Source: Myroides odoratus DSM 2801
GTDB lineage: Bacteria; Bacteroidota; Bacteroidia; Flavobacteriales; Flavobacteriaceae
DNA: 55,328 bases
Direction of reading: 5' to 3'
Assembly (NCBI RefSeq): GCF_000243275.1
Contig: NZ_CM001437.1
Coordinates: 2,033,798-2,089,125 of the forward strand
Below the pieces are notes generated by a model. It was not told the origin of the DNA. It saw nothing but the letters and a program-made list of their open reading frames with translations, and did not search any database. Positions 1 to 9,852 of this stretch are shown piece after piece. The position numbers were made by a program, and so were the translations under genes. Position 1 is the first letter of the stretch; the number at the start of each line of letters is the position of its first letter.

Positions 1-432
1 GCTGTAGAAGTTCCATTGAACCGCAAAGGAGGTCGTCAGTTAGTTAATGTAGGCTTGCGTCCGATTGAGGTAATTGTGACTAAAGATGAGATAATCTTAG
101 GTGATGTTTACTTCGAGTTTGACCGTTTCAACATTACCCAACAAGGGGCAATCGAATTAGATAAGTTGGTGAAAGTAATGAAGCGCAATCCACAGATGCG
201 CATCAAGGTAGGTTCGCATACGGATAACCGCGGAAGTGCGACGTACAACCAGAAGTTATCAGAGAATCGTGCAAAAACAACAGTTCAATATGTGTTGTCA
301 AAAGGCATTGAAGCTTACCGATTAGAGTCACAAGGTTATGGACCAAGTGTACCGAAGATTGATTGTAAAGCGAACTGTACAGAAGAAGAGCACGCAATCA
401 ACAGACGTAGTGAGTTTGTAATACTCAAGTAA
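1..432 (+). CDS. OmpA-family protein, C-terminal fragment (5' end outside window)
   Basis: The reading frame is open from base 1, so the gene starts upstream of the window; 143 residues and the stop are visible. They hold the end of a linker and a complete OmpA-like peptidoglycan-binding domain, with the FEFDRFNI start and the SHTDNRG and LSENRA motifs whose Asp and Arg bind diaminopimelate in this family. Such domains anchor outer-membrane or periplasmic proteins to the cell wall. The protein fragment is identical to the end of the OmpA-like protein at 7806-9719, with only seven silent base changes, four of them in the last 12 bases. The full gene is therefore probably another TPR/PD40/OmpA protein, perhaps also preceded by a PorP-like gene. 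A terminator follows at 462. Confidence 0.9.
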   Translation, partial: AVEVPLNRKGGRQLVNVGLRPIEVIVTKDEIILGDVYFEFDRFNITQQGAIELDKLVKVMKRNPQMRIKVGSHTDNRGSATYNQKLSENRAKTTVQYVLSKGIEAYRLESQGYGPSVPKIDCKANCTEEEHAINRRSEFVILK

Positions 433-476
433 TTAGAGTATTAAGTTTAGTATATTTTAAGAAGTCCTTACCATAT
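1..476 (+). repeat. Left copy of long direct repeat (OmpA 3' end plus terminator)
   Basis: Bases 1-420 match 9288-9707 with three differences. Identity drops over the last 12 coding bases, then resumes from 441 to 476 through the left arm of the terminator (matching 9730-9765). The true left limit lies outside the window. The pattern fits recent duplication or gene conversion between paralogues. Confidence 0.9.
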
Positions 477-497
477 AAAATGGTAAGGACTTTTTTT
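462..497 (+). terminator. Rho-independent terminator of the first OmpA-like gene
   Basis: Arms AAGTCCTTACCAT and ATGGTAAGGACTT enclose a short A-rich loop and are followed by a run of T. It sits 30 bases after the stop codon. Confidence 0.85.
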
Positions 498-726
498 TAT
501 TCTCGTAGGTAGGGAGAATTATAATGTTAAATGATTGAATTTCTGAGAACTTATACGAATTTGTGAAAAAAACTATTTTTTAATTATTTTAGGGGCTTAT
601 GATTTATGATGCTAAATTTTTAACTTAAATAAAAAGAATATGTAAGGTTAATTATTTGTTATTTTAAATGAATACCAATAAAATAGCCTTGTAGCTAAGG
701 GTTTGTTGACGTGGATAGACTTAATT
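498..726. other. AT-rich intergenic DNA, no gene seen
   Basis: Together with the flanking terminator and promoter this makes a 356-base gap. It is AT-rich, I find no open frame with coding character in it, and I see no clear structure. Confidence 0.6.
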
Positions 727-760
727 TTGTTAATCTTTGTATAAAAAAATTCTATATTTG
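727..760 (+). promoter_or_regulatory. Predicted promoter of the giant adhesin gene
   Basis: TTG at 727-729, a 23-base spacer and TATATTTG at 753-760 fit the flavobacterial consensus TTG-N17-23-TAnnTTTG. The start codon lies 28 bases downstream, giving a short leader. Confidence 0.6.
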
Positions 761-788
761 ACGATAACTAACTTAAAACTTAAAACGT

Positions 789-3700
789 ATGAAAAGAATT
801 ACAGTGTTATTCTGCTTCTTACTGAGTATATTTTTTACTTATGGGCAAGAGGTTACGATTGGCACAGGTACAGCTTCTATGAGGCAGCCATTGAGCAGCT
901 ATCATGGATATTCGCGTTCTGCAGCACTTTATACATCTACGGAAATTAACCAAGTGGGTTTTATAAATAAACTTGCTTGGGATATCGGTGAGATTAAAGG
1001 AGATAGACCTGTTAAGATCTATTTAAAAGAAGTAGAGTCAGCGACTTTAGTTGCTGGAAATTGGAACTCCTTTATTGATGGAGCTGTGGTAGTGTATGAA
1101 GGAGGATTTATTCCTGGAAGCGTTGGATATAATACAATTAATTTGCATACTTCTTTCAATTATACGGGAGGAGTTAAGAATTTGTTGGTATTGGTAGAAA
1201 CCAATTTTGGAGGAAGTGGAAATAATGATGGAGTCAACGGATTAAAGATTAAAGCAACGGCTGCTACAAATATGCATTTTCAAGCAGGTACAGATACAAC
1301 TGCACCAACAGCGAACTTATCGGCAACAGCAGAGCGTCCTAATTTGAAAATTACTTTTGGTCCAGAGATTACGTGTTTTACACCAACAAATTTAGTTTCA
1401 GAATCTAATGTAGGGACTAGTTTTACTGTGAATTGGACAGCTAGAACTGGAGTGACAAATTATGATTTATATTTAAGTACTACAAGTGCAACACCTACTG
1501 CTGATGCTACTGTAGTGCCTGTTACGGGGACTACACATACATTTGAAGGACTGACAGAATCAACACAATATTACGTTTGGGTGCGTTCACACTGCTCTGA
1601 TACAGAGCAAAGTTCTTGGATTGGCCCCTTAGCTATTAAGACAGGATTGATACCAATGAGTTTACCCTATTCAGAGAACTTTGAAGGGGGAGATGTACGT
1701 TATGGATTTACCAATGATAGTACTAATAAATGGTATATTGGTACTGCAGTGAGCCATGGAGGTACAAAGTCTTTATATATTAGTAAAGATGGAGGAACGA
1801 CTAATGAGTATGAACCGAGTGGAGCACAAGTGTCTCAAGCATTTAAAGATATTGCAATACCTGCTGGGACTACAAACATTAATATTAATTTTGATTGGCG
1901 TTGTAAAGGGGAAGGGTTTGAAACTACTAAATATGACTATTTTAGAGTATGGGCAGTACCTGTTTCTTACATACCAACTGCAGGTACACAAATTACTGCT
2001 GCAACAGATCGAATTCGTTTGGGAAGAGCAGAGTATAATAATGAAGCGACTTTTGTAAATGAGAATATTGTATTTGATGCTTCTGCTTTCGCAGGACAAT
2101 CAATGCGTTTAGTTTTCGAGTGGAGACAAGATTTTAGTAGTGGAAATCAACCGCCTGCAGCGATTGATAATCTGACTGTAGCAGTTGTTACGTGTAACCA
2201 ACCAACTGCGTTGACATTAGGTACTTTGACAGGAAATAGTATACAAATAAATTGGACAGCAGCTCCTGGAGTAACCAACTACGATGTGTACATTGGAACG
2301 ACTCCAGATAGACCTGCAGCAGATGCAACGGTGATTCCTGTTACAGGAACAACACATACGTTCGAAGGATTGGTACCATTGACGCAATATTATATTTGGT
2401 TGCGTTCGCATTGTTCGGATACAGATCAAAGTTTTTGGACAGGGTTAAATACGCGTACAGGCTTAGTACCCGTAGCAATTCCGTATACAGAAGATTTTGA
2501 AACAGAGGTAACGTATGGTTATACAAATGATACGACCAATAAGTGGCATATTGGAACTGCGGTAAATAATGGTGGAACAAAGTCATTGTACATTAGTAAA
2601 GACAATGGAACTACTTATGAATATCAAGTTGCTGGTGCTCAGGTGTCTCATGCTTTTAAAGATTTTACTATTCCAGCAGGGACGACCGAATTAGTAATGA
2701 ATTTTGACTGGCGTTGTGTTGGAGAAACATCGGAAGTAGATTACTTTAGGGTGTGGGTGGTACCTGTTAATTTTACACCGACAGCAGGGACTCAAGTAAC
2801 GGCTGGTACAAATCGTACAAGAGTAGGGCGTTCAGCATATAATGGAAATAATGTATTTTTAAATGAAAATGTAATTGTTAATGCAGCAGCTTTTGCTGGA
2901 CAAACTATGCGTGTTATTTTTGAATGGCGTCAAGATAGTAGTGGTGGAACACAACCTCCTGCGGCAATTGATAATTTGAAAATCAAACAATACACTTGTA
3001 GAGATGTGGCAACTACTACTATGCAAACAAGTAATATCACTACTACAGGTGGAACAGTGACATGGACTGGAACAGCAGCTTCGTATGATTTATACATCAC
3101 GGAAGGAGCTGAGACCCCAACAGTGACTACAACCCCAACAACGAATGTGACAGCTGCTACGCATACTTTGAATAACTTAAATCCTGGGACACAATATTTA
3201 GTGTGGATTCGTTCTAATTGTGGGGCTGATGATCAAAGTGCTTGGACGGGACCTGTTATTTTGGCTACTGATATGACACCGGCTACTTTACCGTATACGG
3301 AAGATTTTGAAGGAGTGACTAACTTTGAGTATAAAAAGAATGGGCCTACAAATAAATGGTTTGTAGGAAGTGCGGTGCATAATCAAGGTCAAAAAGCACT
3401 TTATATCAGTGAAAATTTTGGACGAACTCATACATACAATTTTAGTGGAGCTCAAGTAGCTCATGTTTATAAGGATTTTGTAATTCCTGCTGATGCATCG
3501 AGTTTAGCAGTAAATTTTGATTGGATTAGTAATGGAGAAGGGTTTACAACTACTGTTTATGACTATTTCAGAATATGGGCAGTTCCTGCTTCTTTTACAC
3601 CTACTGCTGGAACGCAAATTACAGCTGCAGCAGATCGAATTCAGGTAGGACGTCCGCAGTATAACAACAAAACGGCGTTTGAAAGAGAGCTCTTGGAAGT

Positions 3701-6700
3701 TCGTGTTGAGGCATTTGCTGGACAGACAATGCGCTTAGTATTTGAATGGAGACAAGATGGCAGTGGAGGAAACCAACCGCCAGCAGCTATCGATAATTTA
3801 GAAGTATCGGTAATTGCTTGTTCAAGACCAACTAATTTTGCTTTTGTTGATCGTTCAAGTGATTCGATTACGGTGTCTTGGACAGGAGTAAATGGTCAAG
3901 ATACATATGAAATTTATTATGCGACAGCTAATACACAGCCAGGGGAAACTGTAACAGGATCAGTGATTACAACAGATAATCCATATACAATAACTGGACT
4001 TACAGCTAATACGCGTTATTACATTTGGATTAGAACCGTATGTAGCGATTCTGAGCACAGTGTATGGGTACCGCTGAATGATACTGGAGTTGTAACTGGA
4101 CAGGTTCCTGGTGAATTGCCTTATGAAGATGGTTTTGAAGGAGATAATAATTGGACAATTACAACCAATGCAATCAACAAATGGGTGGTAGGAACTGCTG
4201 TGAATAACGGAGGAACTAGAGCACTATATGTAACAAAAGATGATGGTGTAACAAATACATATAGCAATAATACCTCAACAGTAACGCATGCTTATCGTGA
4301 TATCGCTATCCCAGCTACAGCGAGTGAAGTTCGATTGAGCTTTGATTGGAGAGCTAAAGGGGAATCATGTTGTGATTATATTGTTGTTTGGGCAGTCCCA
4401 ATAACATTTGATCCAATTCCGGGCACACAAATTGCGGCAGGAACAAATAGAGTTCAAATTGGCGGAAGATATAATATGCAAGATAACTTCACCAATGTGA
4501 TTGAAAGTATTGAAGTACGCAATTATGCAGGAAGAAATATGCGCCTTGTATTTGAGTGGAGAAATGATAGTAGTGGTGGAGATGATCCAGCTGGAGCCAT
4601 TGATAATGTGAAAATAGAAGAAGTAACTTGCCCTAGAGTTACTGGATTAGGAGCTTGTGCTGGTGCAGATTATATCAATTATGGTTGGGATCAACAAGAT
4701 GGAATATCACAATGGGATATTGCTTTTGAAACAACAGATTTACCAGAACCGAACCCAGCCAATGTGCAACGTGTAGACGAACCTAATTTCAGTAAGGATG
4801 GATTAACGGTGGCGACAAACTATTATTTCTATGTTCGTAATGTTTGTTCAGAAAATACCAATAGTGATTGGAGAAAGATTAAAGTACGAACGAGTAACGC
4901 TAGTATTTTAGATGCAGAACCATTCTGTGCTGGACCTGAGGGGATTATCTTTCCAAATAATAATACACAAAATGGAGCGGAAGAATATCCTTATGATGGA
5001 GCAATCGCATGTGTAACTTCTGTAAGGTTTCCTATTTGGTATTTCTTAAAAGTAGACCAAGATGGTGAGTTGATTTTTGATATTATCCAAAATTCACAAT
5101 TTGACGCCAATGGAGATGCTATTGGTACAGGTATGGATGTTGATTTTGCTGCTTTTGGGCCTTTTGACAATTTAGATCAAGCATGTACAGAAGCTGTTCT
5201 AGGCCCTTGTGCAGGTTGTACGAGTAATTCAAATCCGAATGACGGTCGTTATCCGATGGGGAATCTCATAGATTGTAATTATTCTAGCTCTCCAATTGAA
5301 ACCTTAACAATTCGCAATGCAAGAAGAGGTCAAATTTATGCGGTATTGATTACGAATTTTAATAGGGGTCCAGGTTTTATTAAGCTCGTACAAAAAAATG
5401 CAAATGCAGATAATGCAGGTAGTACAGATTGTAAATTCTTATGTGAAGTAGATTTAGGACCAGATCAATACCTATGTCCAGGTGAAGTTTCGTATACTAT
5501 TGAAGCTAATATTTCTGCAACAGGTTCTACAGAAGATATGGTATATACTTGGTTCAAAGATGGAGAATTGATGGATCCAACTATTTTTAATACTAGAAAA
5601 TTGACTGTTACAGAATCGGGTACTTACCGTGTGAAGGTAGAAAAAGATCTTTGTGAGGAAAATCCAGAAGATGAAGTAATAATTAGATTCTATGACACAA
5701 TCGAACTTGCAATACCTGATACAATTTCATTGTGTGATGTTGAAAATGTTGGTTATGCGATGTTTGAAGTGAAAAGGATAGTGGAAGAGGCGATTGCAAA
5801 TCATCCAGAAGCACAAACCATCAAACATAATTATTATCATACGTTAGCTGATTATCAGGCAAGAATAAATGCATTTGAGATAGAAGAATTATACCAATCA
5901 TCTGGAAATGAGTCTATTTTTGTTGAAGTGTACCGCGATAAAAATGAAGAGTGTAGAGGCCATTTTAAAATTGATTTGAGAATTCGAGCAACAGCTTATT
6001 TTAATGCAGAGTTTGCTTATGAAGGGCCAATTTGTATTAATAATATAGGTGAATTACCTATTATTCCAGGTCCAGAATTTACACCAGGAGGTAAATTTAC
6101 GTATAAAGCGATAAGTCATACGAATGCAAAAGATCCAAGTAAAGAGCCTAAAGGAGGTTTATCTTTGGATGCAACAACAGGAACTATTAATGTAGAGAAA
6201 AGTACGCCAGGGGTTTATGAAGTGGAGTATTTTAAAGGGGTGCCTGAGGGTATGTGTGGAGATTCTGTTAAACATACCGTAACCATTACCATATTTGAGC
6301 AATTTGAAATTGCCTTGGATGGAGATTGTAGTGAAGGGAATTACCATATGAGAGTGATTGATGTACTAAGTAATATTGATATGGATCATGCTAAGTTTGA
6401 ATGGGTAGGCCCAAGTGGATTTACAGCAGATACAAAAGAAATTACAGTAAGTCAAGAAGGTGACTATACCGTTTATATCGAAACAAAAGAAGGTTGTTAC
6501 GAAGAACAAACAATCACATTAAAAGCGGATGAGATTAATTGTTTAATTACGAAAGGAATTTCACCAAATGGAGATGGATTGAATGACTATTTTGATTTGA
6601 TTAACTACAAAGTGAAGAGCTTTAAAGTATTTAACCGTAATGGAGGAGAAGTTTATTCTCACGGATTAGGTTATACTAGAGAGTGGATGGGACAAGATAA

Positions 6701-6791
6701 ATCAGGAAATAAATTACCATCTGGAACATATTTCTACGTAATAGAAACGGTACAGAAAACAATTACAGGTTGGGTACAAATTAATTATTAA
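789..6791 (+). CDS. Giant T9SS-exported adhesin-like protein, type B sorting domain
   Basis: This 2000-residue protein has a signal peptide (about 1-19, ending FFTYGQE). An N-terminal beta domain (20-190) is followed by four alternating pairs of fibronectin III (about 195-285, 467-555, 736-825, 1008-1105) and cleaved-adhesin/MAM-like modules (about 290-462, 560-735, 830-1008, 1108-1277). The adhesin modules repeat LPYTEDFE, NKW.IGTAV and MRLVFEWRQD. A fifth FnIII-like segment, a Cys-rich domain (about 1378-1550) and Ig/PKD-like segments follow. The end (about 1917-2000), starting ISPNGDGLND, is a gliding-motility-associated type B C-terminal domain, which sends proteins through T9SS. Such proteins typically need a PorP/SprF partner, and one is encoded next. 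Likely role: cell-surface adhesion or motility. The ligand is unknown. No catalytic domain is recognisable. Confidence 0.9.
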   Translation: MKRITVLFCFLLSIFFTYGQEVTIGTGTASMRQPLSSYHGYSRSAALYTSTEINQVGFINKLAWDIGEIKGDRPVKIYLKEVESATLVAGNWNSFIDGAVVVYEGGFIPGSVGYNTINLHTSFNYTGGVKNLLVLVETNFGGSGNNDGVNGLKIKATAATNMHFQAGTDTTAPTANLSATAERPNLKITFGPEITCFTPTNLVSESNVGTSFTVNWTARTGVTNYDLYLSTTSATPTADATVVPVTGTTHTFEGLTESTQYYVWVRSHCSDTEQSSWIGPLAIKTGLIPMSLPYSENFEGGDVRYGFTNDSTNKWYIGTAVSHGGTKSLYISKDGGTTNEYEPSGAQVSQAFKDIAIPAGTTNININFDWRCKGEGFETTKYDYFRVWAVPVSYIPTAGTQITAATDRIRLGRAEYNNEATFVNENIVFDASAFAGQSMRLVFEWRQDFSSGNQPPAAIDNLTVAVVTCNQPTALTLGTLTGNSIQINWTAAPGVTNYDVYIGTTPDRPAADATVIPVTGTTHTFEGLVPLTQYYIWLRSHCSDTDQSFWTGLNTRTGLVPVAIPYTEDFETEVTYGYTNDTTNKWHIGTAVNNGGTKSLYISKDNGTTYEYQVAGAQVSHAFKDFTIPAGTTELVMNFDWRCVGETSEVDYFRVWVVPVNFTPTAGTQVTAGTNRTRVGRSAYNGNNVFLNENVIVNAAAFAGQTMRVIFEWRQDSSGGTQPPAAIDNLKIKQYTCRDVATTTMQTSNITTTGGTVTWTGTAASYDLYITEGAETPTVTTTPTTNVTAATHTLNNLNPGTQYLVWIRSNCGADDQSAWTGPVILATDMTPATLPYTEDFEGVTNFEYKKNGPTNKWFVGSAVHNQGQKALYISENFGRTHTYNFSGAQVAHVYKDFVIPADASSLAVNFDWISNGEGFTTTVYDYFRIWAVPASFTPTAGTQITAAADRIQVGRPQYNNKTAFERELLEVRVEAFAGQTMRLVFEWRQDGSGGNQPPAAIDNLEVSVIACSRPTNFAFVDRSSDSITVSWTGVNGQDTYEIYYATANTQPGETVTGSVITTDNPYTITGLTANTRYYIWIRTVCSDSEHSVWVPLNDTGVVTGQVPGELPYEDGFEGDNNWTITTNAINKWVVGTAVNNGGTRALYVTKDDGVTNTYSNNTSTVTHAYRDIAIPATASEVRLSFDWRAKGESCCDYIVVWAVPITFDPIPGTQIAAGTNRVQIGGRYNMQDNFTNVIESIEVRNYAGRNMRLVFEWRNDSSGGDDPAGAIDNVKIEEVTCPRVTGLGACAGADYINYGWDQQDGISQWDIAFETTDLPEPNPANVQRVDEPNFSKDGLTVATNYYFYVRNVCSENTNSDWRKIKVRTSNASILDAEPFCAGPEGIIFPNNNTQNGAEEYPYDGAIACVTSVRFPIWYFLKVDQDGELIFDIIQNSQFDANGDAIGTGMDVDFAAFGPFDNLDQACTEAVLGPCAGCTSNSNPNDGRYPMGNLIDCNYSSSPIETLTIRNARRGQIYAVLITNFNRGPGFIKLVQKNANADNAGSTDCKFLCEVDLGPDQYLCPGEVSYTIEANISATGSTEDMVYTWFKDGELMDPTIFNTRKLTVTESGTYRVKVEKDLCEENPEDEVIIRFYDTIELAIPDTISLCDVENVGYAMFEVKRIVEEAIANHPEAQTIKHNYYHTLADYQARINAFEIEELYQSSGNESIFVEVYRDKNEECRGHFKIDLRIRATAYFNAEFAYEGPICINNIGELPIIPGPEFTPGGKFTYKAISHTNAKDPSKEPKGGLSLDATTGTINVEKSTPGVYEVEYFKGVPEGMCGDSVKHTVTITIFEQFEIALDGDCSEGNYHMRVIDVLSNIDMDHAKFEWVGPSGFTADTKEITVSQEGDYTVYIETKEGCYEEQTITLKADEINCLITKGISPNGDGLNDYFDLINYKVKSFKVFNRNGGEVYSHGLGYTREWMGQDKSGNKLPSGTYFYVIETVQKTITGWVQINY

Positions 6792-6800
6792 TACAAACAA

Positions 6801-6835
6801 ACAACTGTGTGTGATTTCACGCACAGTTGTTTTAT
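6801..6835 (+). terminator. Terminator-like hairpin between adhesin and porP-like gene
   Basis: Arms ACAACTGTGTG and CGCACAGTTGT (one G-T pair) with a TTTTATT tail, starting 9 bases after the adhesin stop. The next start codon is only 25 bases beyond it. It may act as a partial terminator that lowers expression of the two downstream partner genes. Confidence 0.7.
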
Positions 6836-6860
6836 TACTATTTAAAAAATTAAACCGTAT

Positions 6861-7787
6861 ATGAAGAAAATATATTTAACATTAGGAGTGCTGAGCTTGC
6901 TTAGTTGCCTTGAAGTGAAAGCCCAACAGAATCCACAATACACGCAGTATATGTATAACATGAGTGTTGTGAACCCGGCTTATGCAGGATCGAAGGATGC
7001 TGTATCTATGGGAGCTTTGTACCGCAAACAATGGGCTGGTTTTGATGGAGCACCTGAAACAGGAACTTTTTTCATCAACAGTCGAGTAGGGAAGAAAGTT
7101 GGTGTTGGTTTGTCTTTTATCAATGACCGCATCGGGCCAGTTACGGAGAACAATATTTACGGGGATTTTTCTTATACTTTGGAGCTAGGTGGCGTTCATA
7201 AATTAGCCTTGGGTATCAAAGCAGGCGCTACGTTTCACAGTTCTAATTTGTTTTCTGATATTGGAAATGGTTATACCATTGATCCGGATGACCCTGCATT
7301 TGGAGAAGACAGCAAGTCTACTCTTTTCAACGCAGGTATTGGGGCGTACTACTATACGGATAAATACTTTATCGGTTTAGGAGTTCCTAATATGATAAAA
7401 GAATACTATTTGAACTACGATGGGAAGGACTATGGTCAGCGCGAGATTCACATGTATTTGAATGGAGGTTACGTCTTTGATCTGAATCAAGATTGGAAGT
7501 TGAAACCTTCAACGATGATCAAATACGCGATGAACTCTCCTGTCTCGTTTGACTTGAACATGAACGTGATGTATTTGAACAAAATTGAGGCTGGGGTTAG
7601 CTACCGTTTAGAAGATGCCGTTGGAGGTATGATCAACTACCGCGTTACGCCACAATTACGCGTGGGTTATGCGTATGATTATATCACTTCCGATATCAAC
7701 AAAGTGGCCAAAGGCTCTCATGAGTTTATGGTTCTTTATGATATCTTCTTGTCTAAGAAAGTATCAAGTTCATCTCGTTATTTCTAA
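6861..7787 (+). CDS. PorP/SprF-family T9SS outer-membrane protein
   Basis: The protein has 308 residues with a signal peptide (about 1-21, ending EVKAQ). The mature start QNPQYTQYMYN and the following NPAYAGSKD are hallmarks of the PorP/SprF family, a beta-barrel of about 14 strands related to FadL. In Flavobacterium johnsoniae the SprF-type member is needed to secrete and attach the type B-CTD adhesin SprB encoded beside it. By position this copy probably serves the adhesin at 789-6791. It lies 18 bases before the OmpA-like gene and is likely co-transcribed with it. Many paralogues exist per genome, so I give no specific symbol. Confidence 0.92.
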   Translation: MKKIYLTLGVLSLLSCLEVKAQQNPQYTQYMYNMSVVNPAYAGSKDAVSMGALYRKQWAGFDGAPETGTFFINSRVGKKVGVGLSFINDRIGPVTENNIYGDFSYTLELGGVHKLALGIKAGATFHSSNLFSDIGNGYTIDPDDPAFGEDSKSTLFNAGIGAYYYTDKYFIGLGVPNMIKEYYLNYDGKDYGQREIHMYLNGGYVFDLNQDWKLKPSTMIKYAMNSPVSFDLNMNVMYLNKIEAGVSYRLEDAVGGMINYRVTPQLRVGYAYDYITSDINKVAKGSHEFMVLYDIFLSKKVSSSSRYF

Positions 7788-7805
7788 TAGCATAAAAAGA
7801 AAACA

Positions 7806-9719
7806 ATGAAAATAAGAAAGGTTTATTTAGCGCTGTTATTGGGCGGTCTCTTAGCGACTCAGAGTGTGAGTGCTCAGGAGCCGATAAAAACGCCCTTAGA
7901 GATTGCCGATGAGCACTACAAGCACTATGAGTTTGTAGATGCGGCAAAAGTATACCAGAAGCTAATTCGCGGCGCGAAGACAGATAATTATATTTATTTA
8001 CAATTGGCTGATTGTTATTACAACATATTCAATACAGTTGAAGCAGCGAAGTACTACGGGAAGGCGTTGGAGAAAGATCCGAGTTTAGATTCGGAACTTT
8101 ACTATCGCTATGCTCAGATGCTTAAGGCAAGTGGTCGTTATGATTCATCAAATGCTGCTATGCGCAAGTTTGCCGAGCGCAACCCAGAGGATCAACGAGC
8201 GATTGCTTTTATGCGTGAGCCGGATTACATTCCTCGTTTACGCGCACAAGAGGAGTTGTTTACCTTTGAGGAATCAGGAATCAATGACCGTCAAGGGAAT
8301 GATTTTGGTGCCTTTTTAACAGTCGGAGATACGCTTTATTTTGCTTCTACTCGCAAGGGGAACAAGTCGAAGAATAAATACGGATGGGATAACCAAGGGT
8401 ACTTGGATATCTTTCAAGCGAAATACAAGAATGCAGAAGATCCTTTGTATGATGTTGAACCTGTTTCCGAGTTAAACACCAAGTATCACGATGGACCAGC
8501 TACGGTAACTGGAGATGGTCATACGATGTACTTTGCTACGGAGAGTTTCCGCGCAGGTAAGTTTACTAAGAACAGGGCCAAACTAGTGAAGCTAGGTAAG
8601 GTTAGTGTTTTTAGAGCGACGAAGAAGAAGGGTAAATGGGCGGATTTTGAACCCGTACCATTCAACGGTAGTGATTACTCAGTAAGTAACCCAAGTGTGA
8701 GCAAAGATGGTCGTACGTTGTACTTTTCATCCGATATGCCAGGAACGATGGGAAGCACGGATATCTGGAAAGTAGATATTGATGAGGACGGAAACTATGG
8801 TACACCTGTGAATATGGGTAGCCAGATCAATACCGAAGGTCGCGAATCATTTCCATTTATTTCAGAGGATGGAAAGTTGTATTTTGCTTCGGATTCTCGC
8901 AAAGGATTTGGAGGTTTAGATATTTACGTGGTTGACCTAGCTATTCCACAGGCAGAGCCGAAGAACTTAGGTTCACCGATCAATACGGCGAAAGATGATT
9001 TTGCTTTTTCATTTTACCCTGGTAAAGACATTGGCTTTTTCTCAACGAACCGCATTGGACGTGATGATATCTATAAAGCGAAACCCGTTTGTAATACAGA
9101 GATGTATGTTACGGTAACGCACAAAGACACCGGTAAGATCTTAACAGGAGCACGTGTGGATATCTATGACGACCGCAAGAACTTGATTGAAACGAAGTTT
9201 ACGGATCATCGAGGTATTGTGGAATATGTTGTAGATTGTGGGAAATTTTACCACTTACAAGTGGACATGGATGACTTTGAAGGGAAGGCTGTAGAAGTTC
9301 CATTGAACCGCAAAGGAGGTCGTCAGTTAGTTAATGTAGGCTTGCGTCCGATTGAGGTAATTGTGACTAAAGATGAGATAATCTTAGGTGATGTTTACTT
9401 CGAGTTTGACCGTTTCAACATTACCCAACAAGGAGCAATCGAATTAGATAAGTTGGTGAAAGTAATGAAGCGCAATCCACAGATGCGCATCAAGGTAGGT
9501 TCGCATACGGATAACCGCGGAAGTGCGACGTACAACCAGAAGTTATCAGAGAATCGTGCAAAAACAACAGTTCAATATGTGTTGTCAAAAGGCATTGAAG
9601 CTTACCGATTAGAGTCACAAGGTTATGGACCAAGTGTACCGAAGATTGATTGTAAAGCGAACTGTACAGAAGAAGAGCATGCAATCAACAGACGTAGTGA
9701 GTTTGTGATCCTGAAATAG
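7806..9719 (+). CDS. OmpA-family protein with TPR, PD40 propeller and regulatory-like domain
   Basis: The 637-residue protein starts with a signal peptide (about 1-23, ending QSVSAQ). TPR-like helices (about 30-140) lead into WD40/PD40-like propeller blades (about 150-425; LYFSSDMPG, LYFASDSRKGFGGLDIY, GFFSTNRIG). A carboxypeptidase-regulatory-like beta domain (about 430-500) and an OmpA peptidoglycan-binding domain (about 515-637, SHTDNRGSATYNQKLSENRA) follow. The order resembles PorE-like T9SS proteins and the OmpA proteins often found after PorP/SprF genes. It probably ties the PorP-adhesin complex to the cell wall. Its last 430 bases nearly equal those at the left edge of the window. Confidence 0.9.
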   Translation: MKIRKVYLALLLGGLLATQSVSAQEPIKTPLEIADEHYKHYEFVDAAKVYQKLIRGAKTDNYIYLQLADCYYNIFNTVEAAKYYGKALEKDPSLDSELYYRYAQMLKASGRYDSSNAAMRKFAERNPEDQRAIAFMREPDYIPRLRAQEELFTFEESGINDRQGNDFGAFLTVGDTLYFASTRKGNKSKNKYGWDNQGYLDIFQAKYKNAEDPLYDVEPVSELNTKYHDGPATVTGDGHTMYFATESFRAGKFTKNRAKLVKLGKVSVFRATKKKGKWADFEPVPFNGSDYSVSNPSVSKDGRTLYFSSDMPGTMGSTDIWKVDIDEDGNYGTPVNMGSQINTEGRESFPFISEDGKLYFASDSRKGFGGLDIYVVDLAIPQAEPKNLGSPINTAKDDFAFSFYPGKDIGFFSTNRIGRDDIYKAKPVCNTEMYVTVTHKDTGKILTGARVDIYDDRKNLIETKFTDHRGIVEYVVDCGKFYHLQVDMDDFEGKAVEVPLNRKGGRQLVNVGLRPIEVIVTKDEIILGDVYFEFDRFNITQQGAIELDKLVKVMKRNPQMRIKVGSHTDNRGSATYNQKLSENRAKTTVQYVLSKGIEAYRLESQGYGPSVPKIDCKANCTEEEHAINRRSEFVILK

Positions 9720-9765
9720 TTAAAAGAATTAAGTTTAGTATATTTTAAGAAGTCCTTACCATATC
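9288..9765 (+). repeat. Right copy of long direct repeat (OmpA 3' end plus terminator)
   Basis: It matches 1-476: three mismatches in the first 420 bases, four in the next 12, then a short divergent stretch with a 2-base length difference and 36 identical bases running into the terminator. Confidence 0.9.
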
Positions 9766-9781
9766 GGTAAGGGCTTTTTTT
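9751..9781 (+). terminator. Rho-independent terminator of the porP-ompA unit
   Basis: AAGTCCTTACC and GGTAAGGGCTT flank a five-base loop, followed by a T run. It is a shorter-stemmed version of the terminator at 462. Confidence 0.85.
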
Positions 9782-9852
9782 GTACCTTGGTTATAATTTG
9801 TTGGCACATTATTTGAAATACAACAGATGTTCAACTTAAATAGTGAAAGAAA

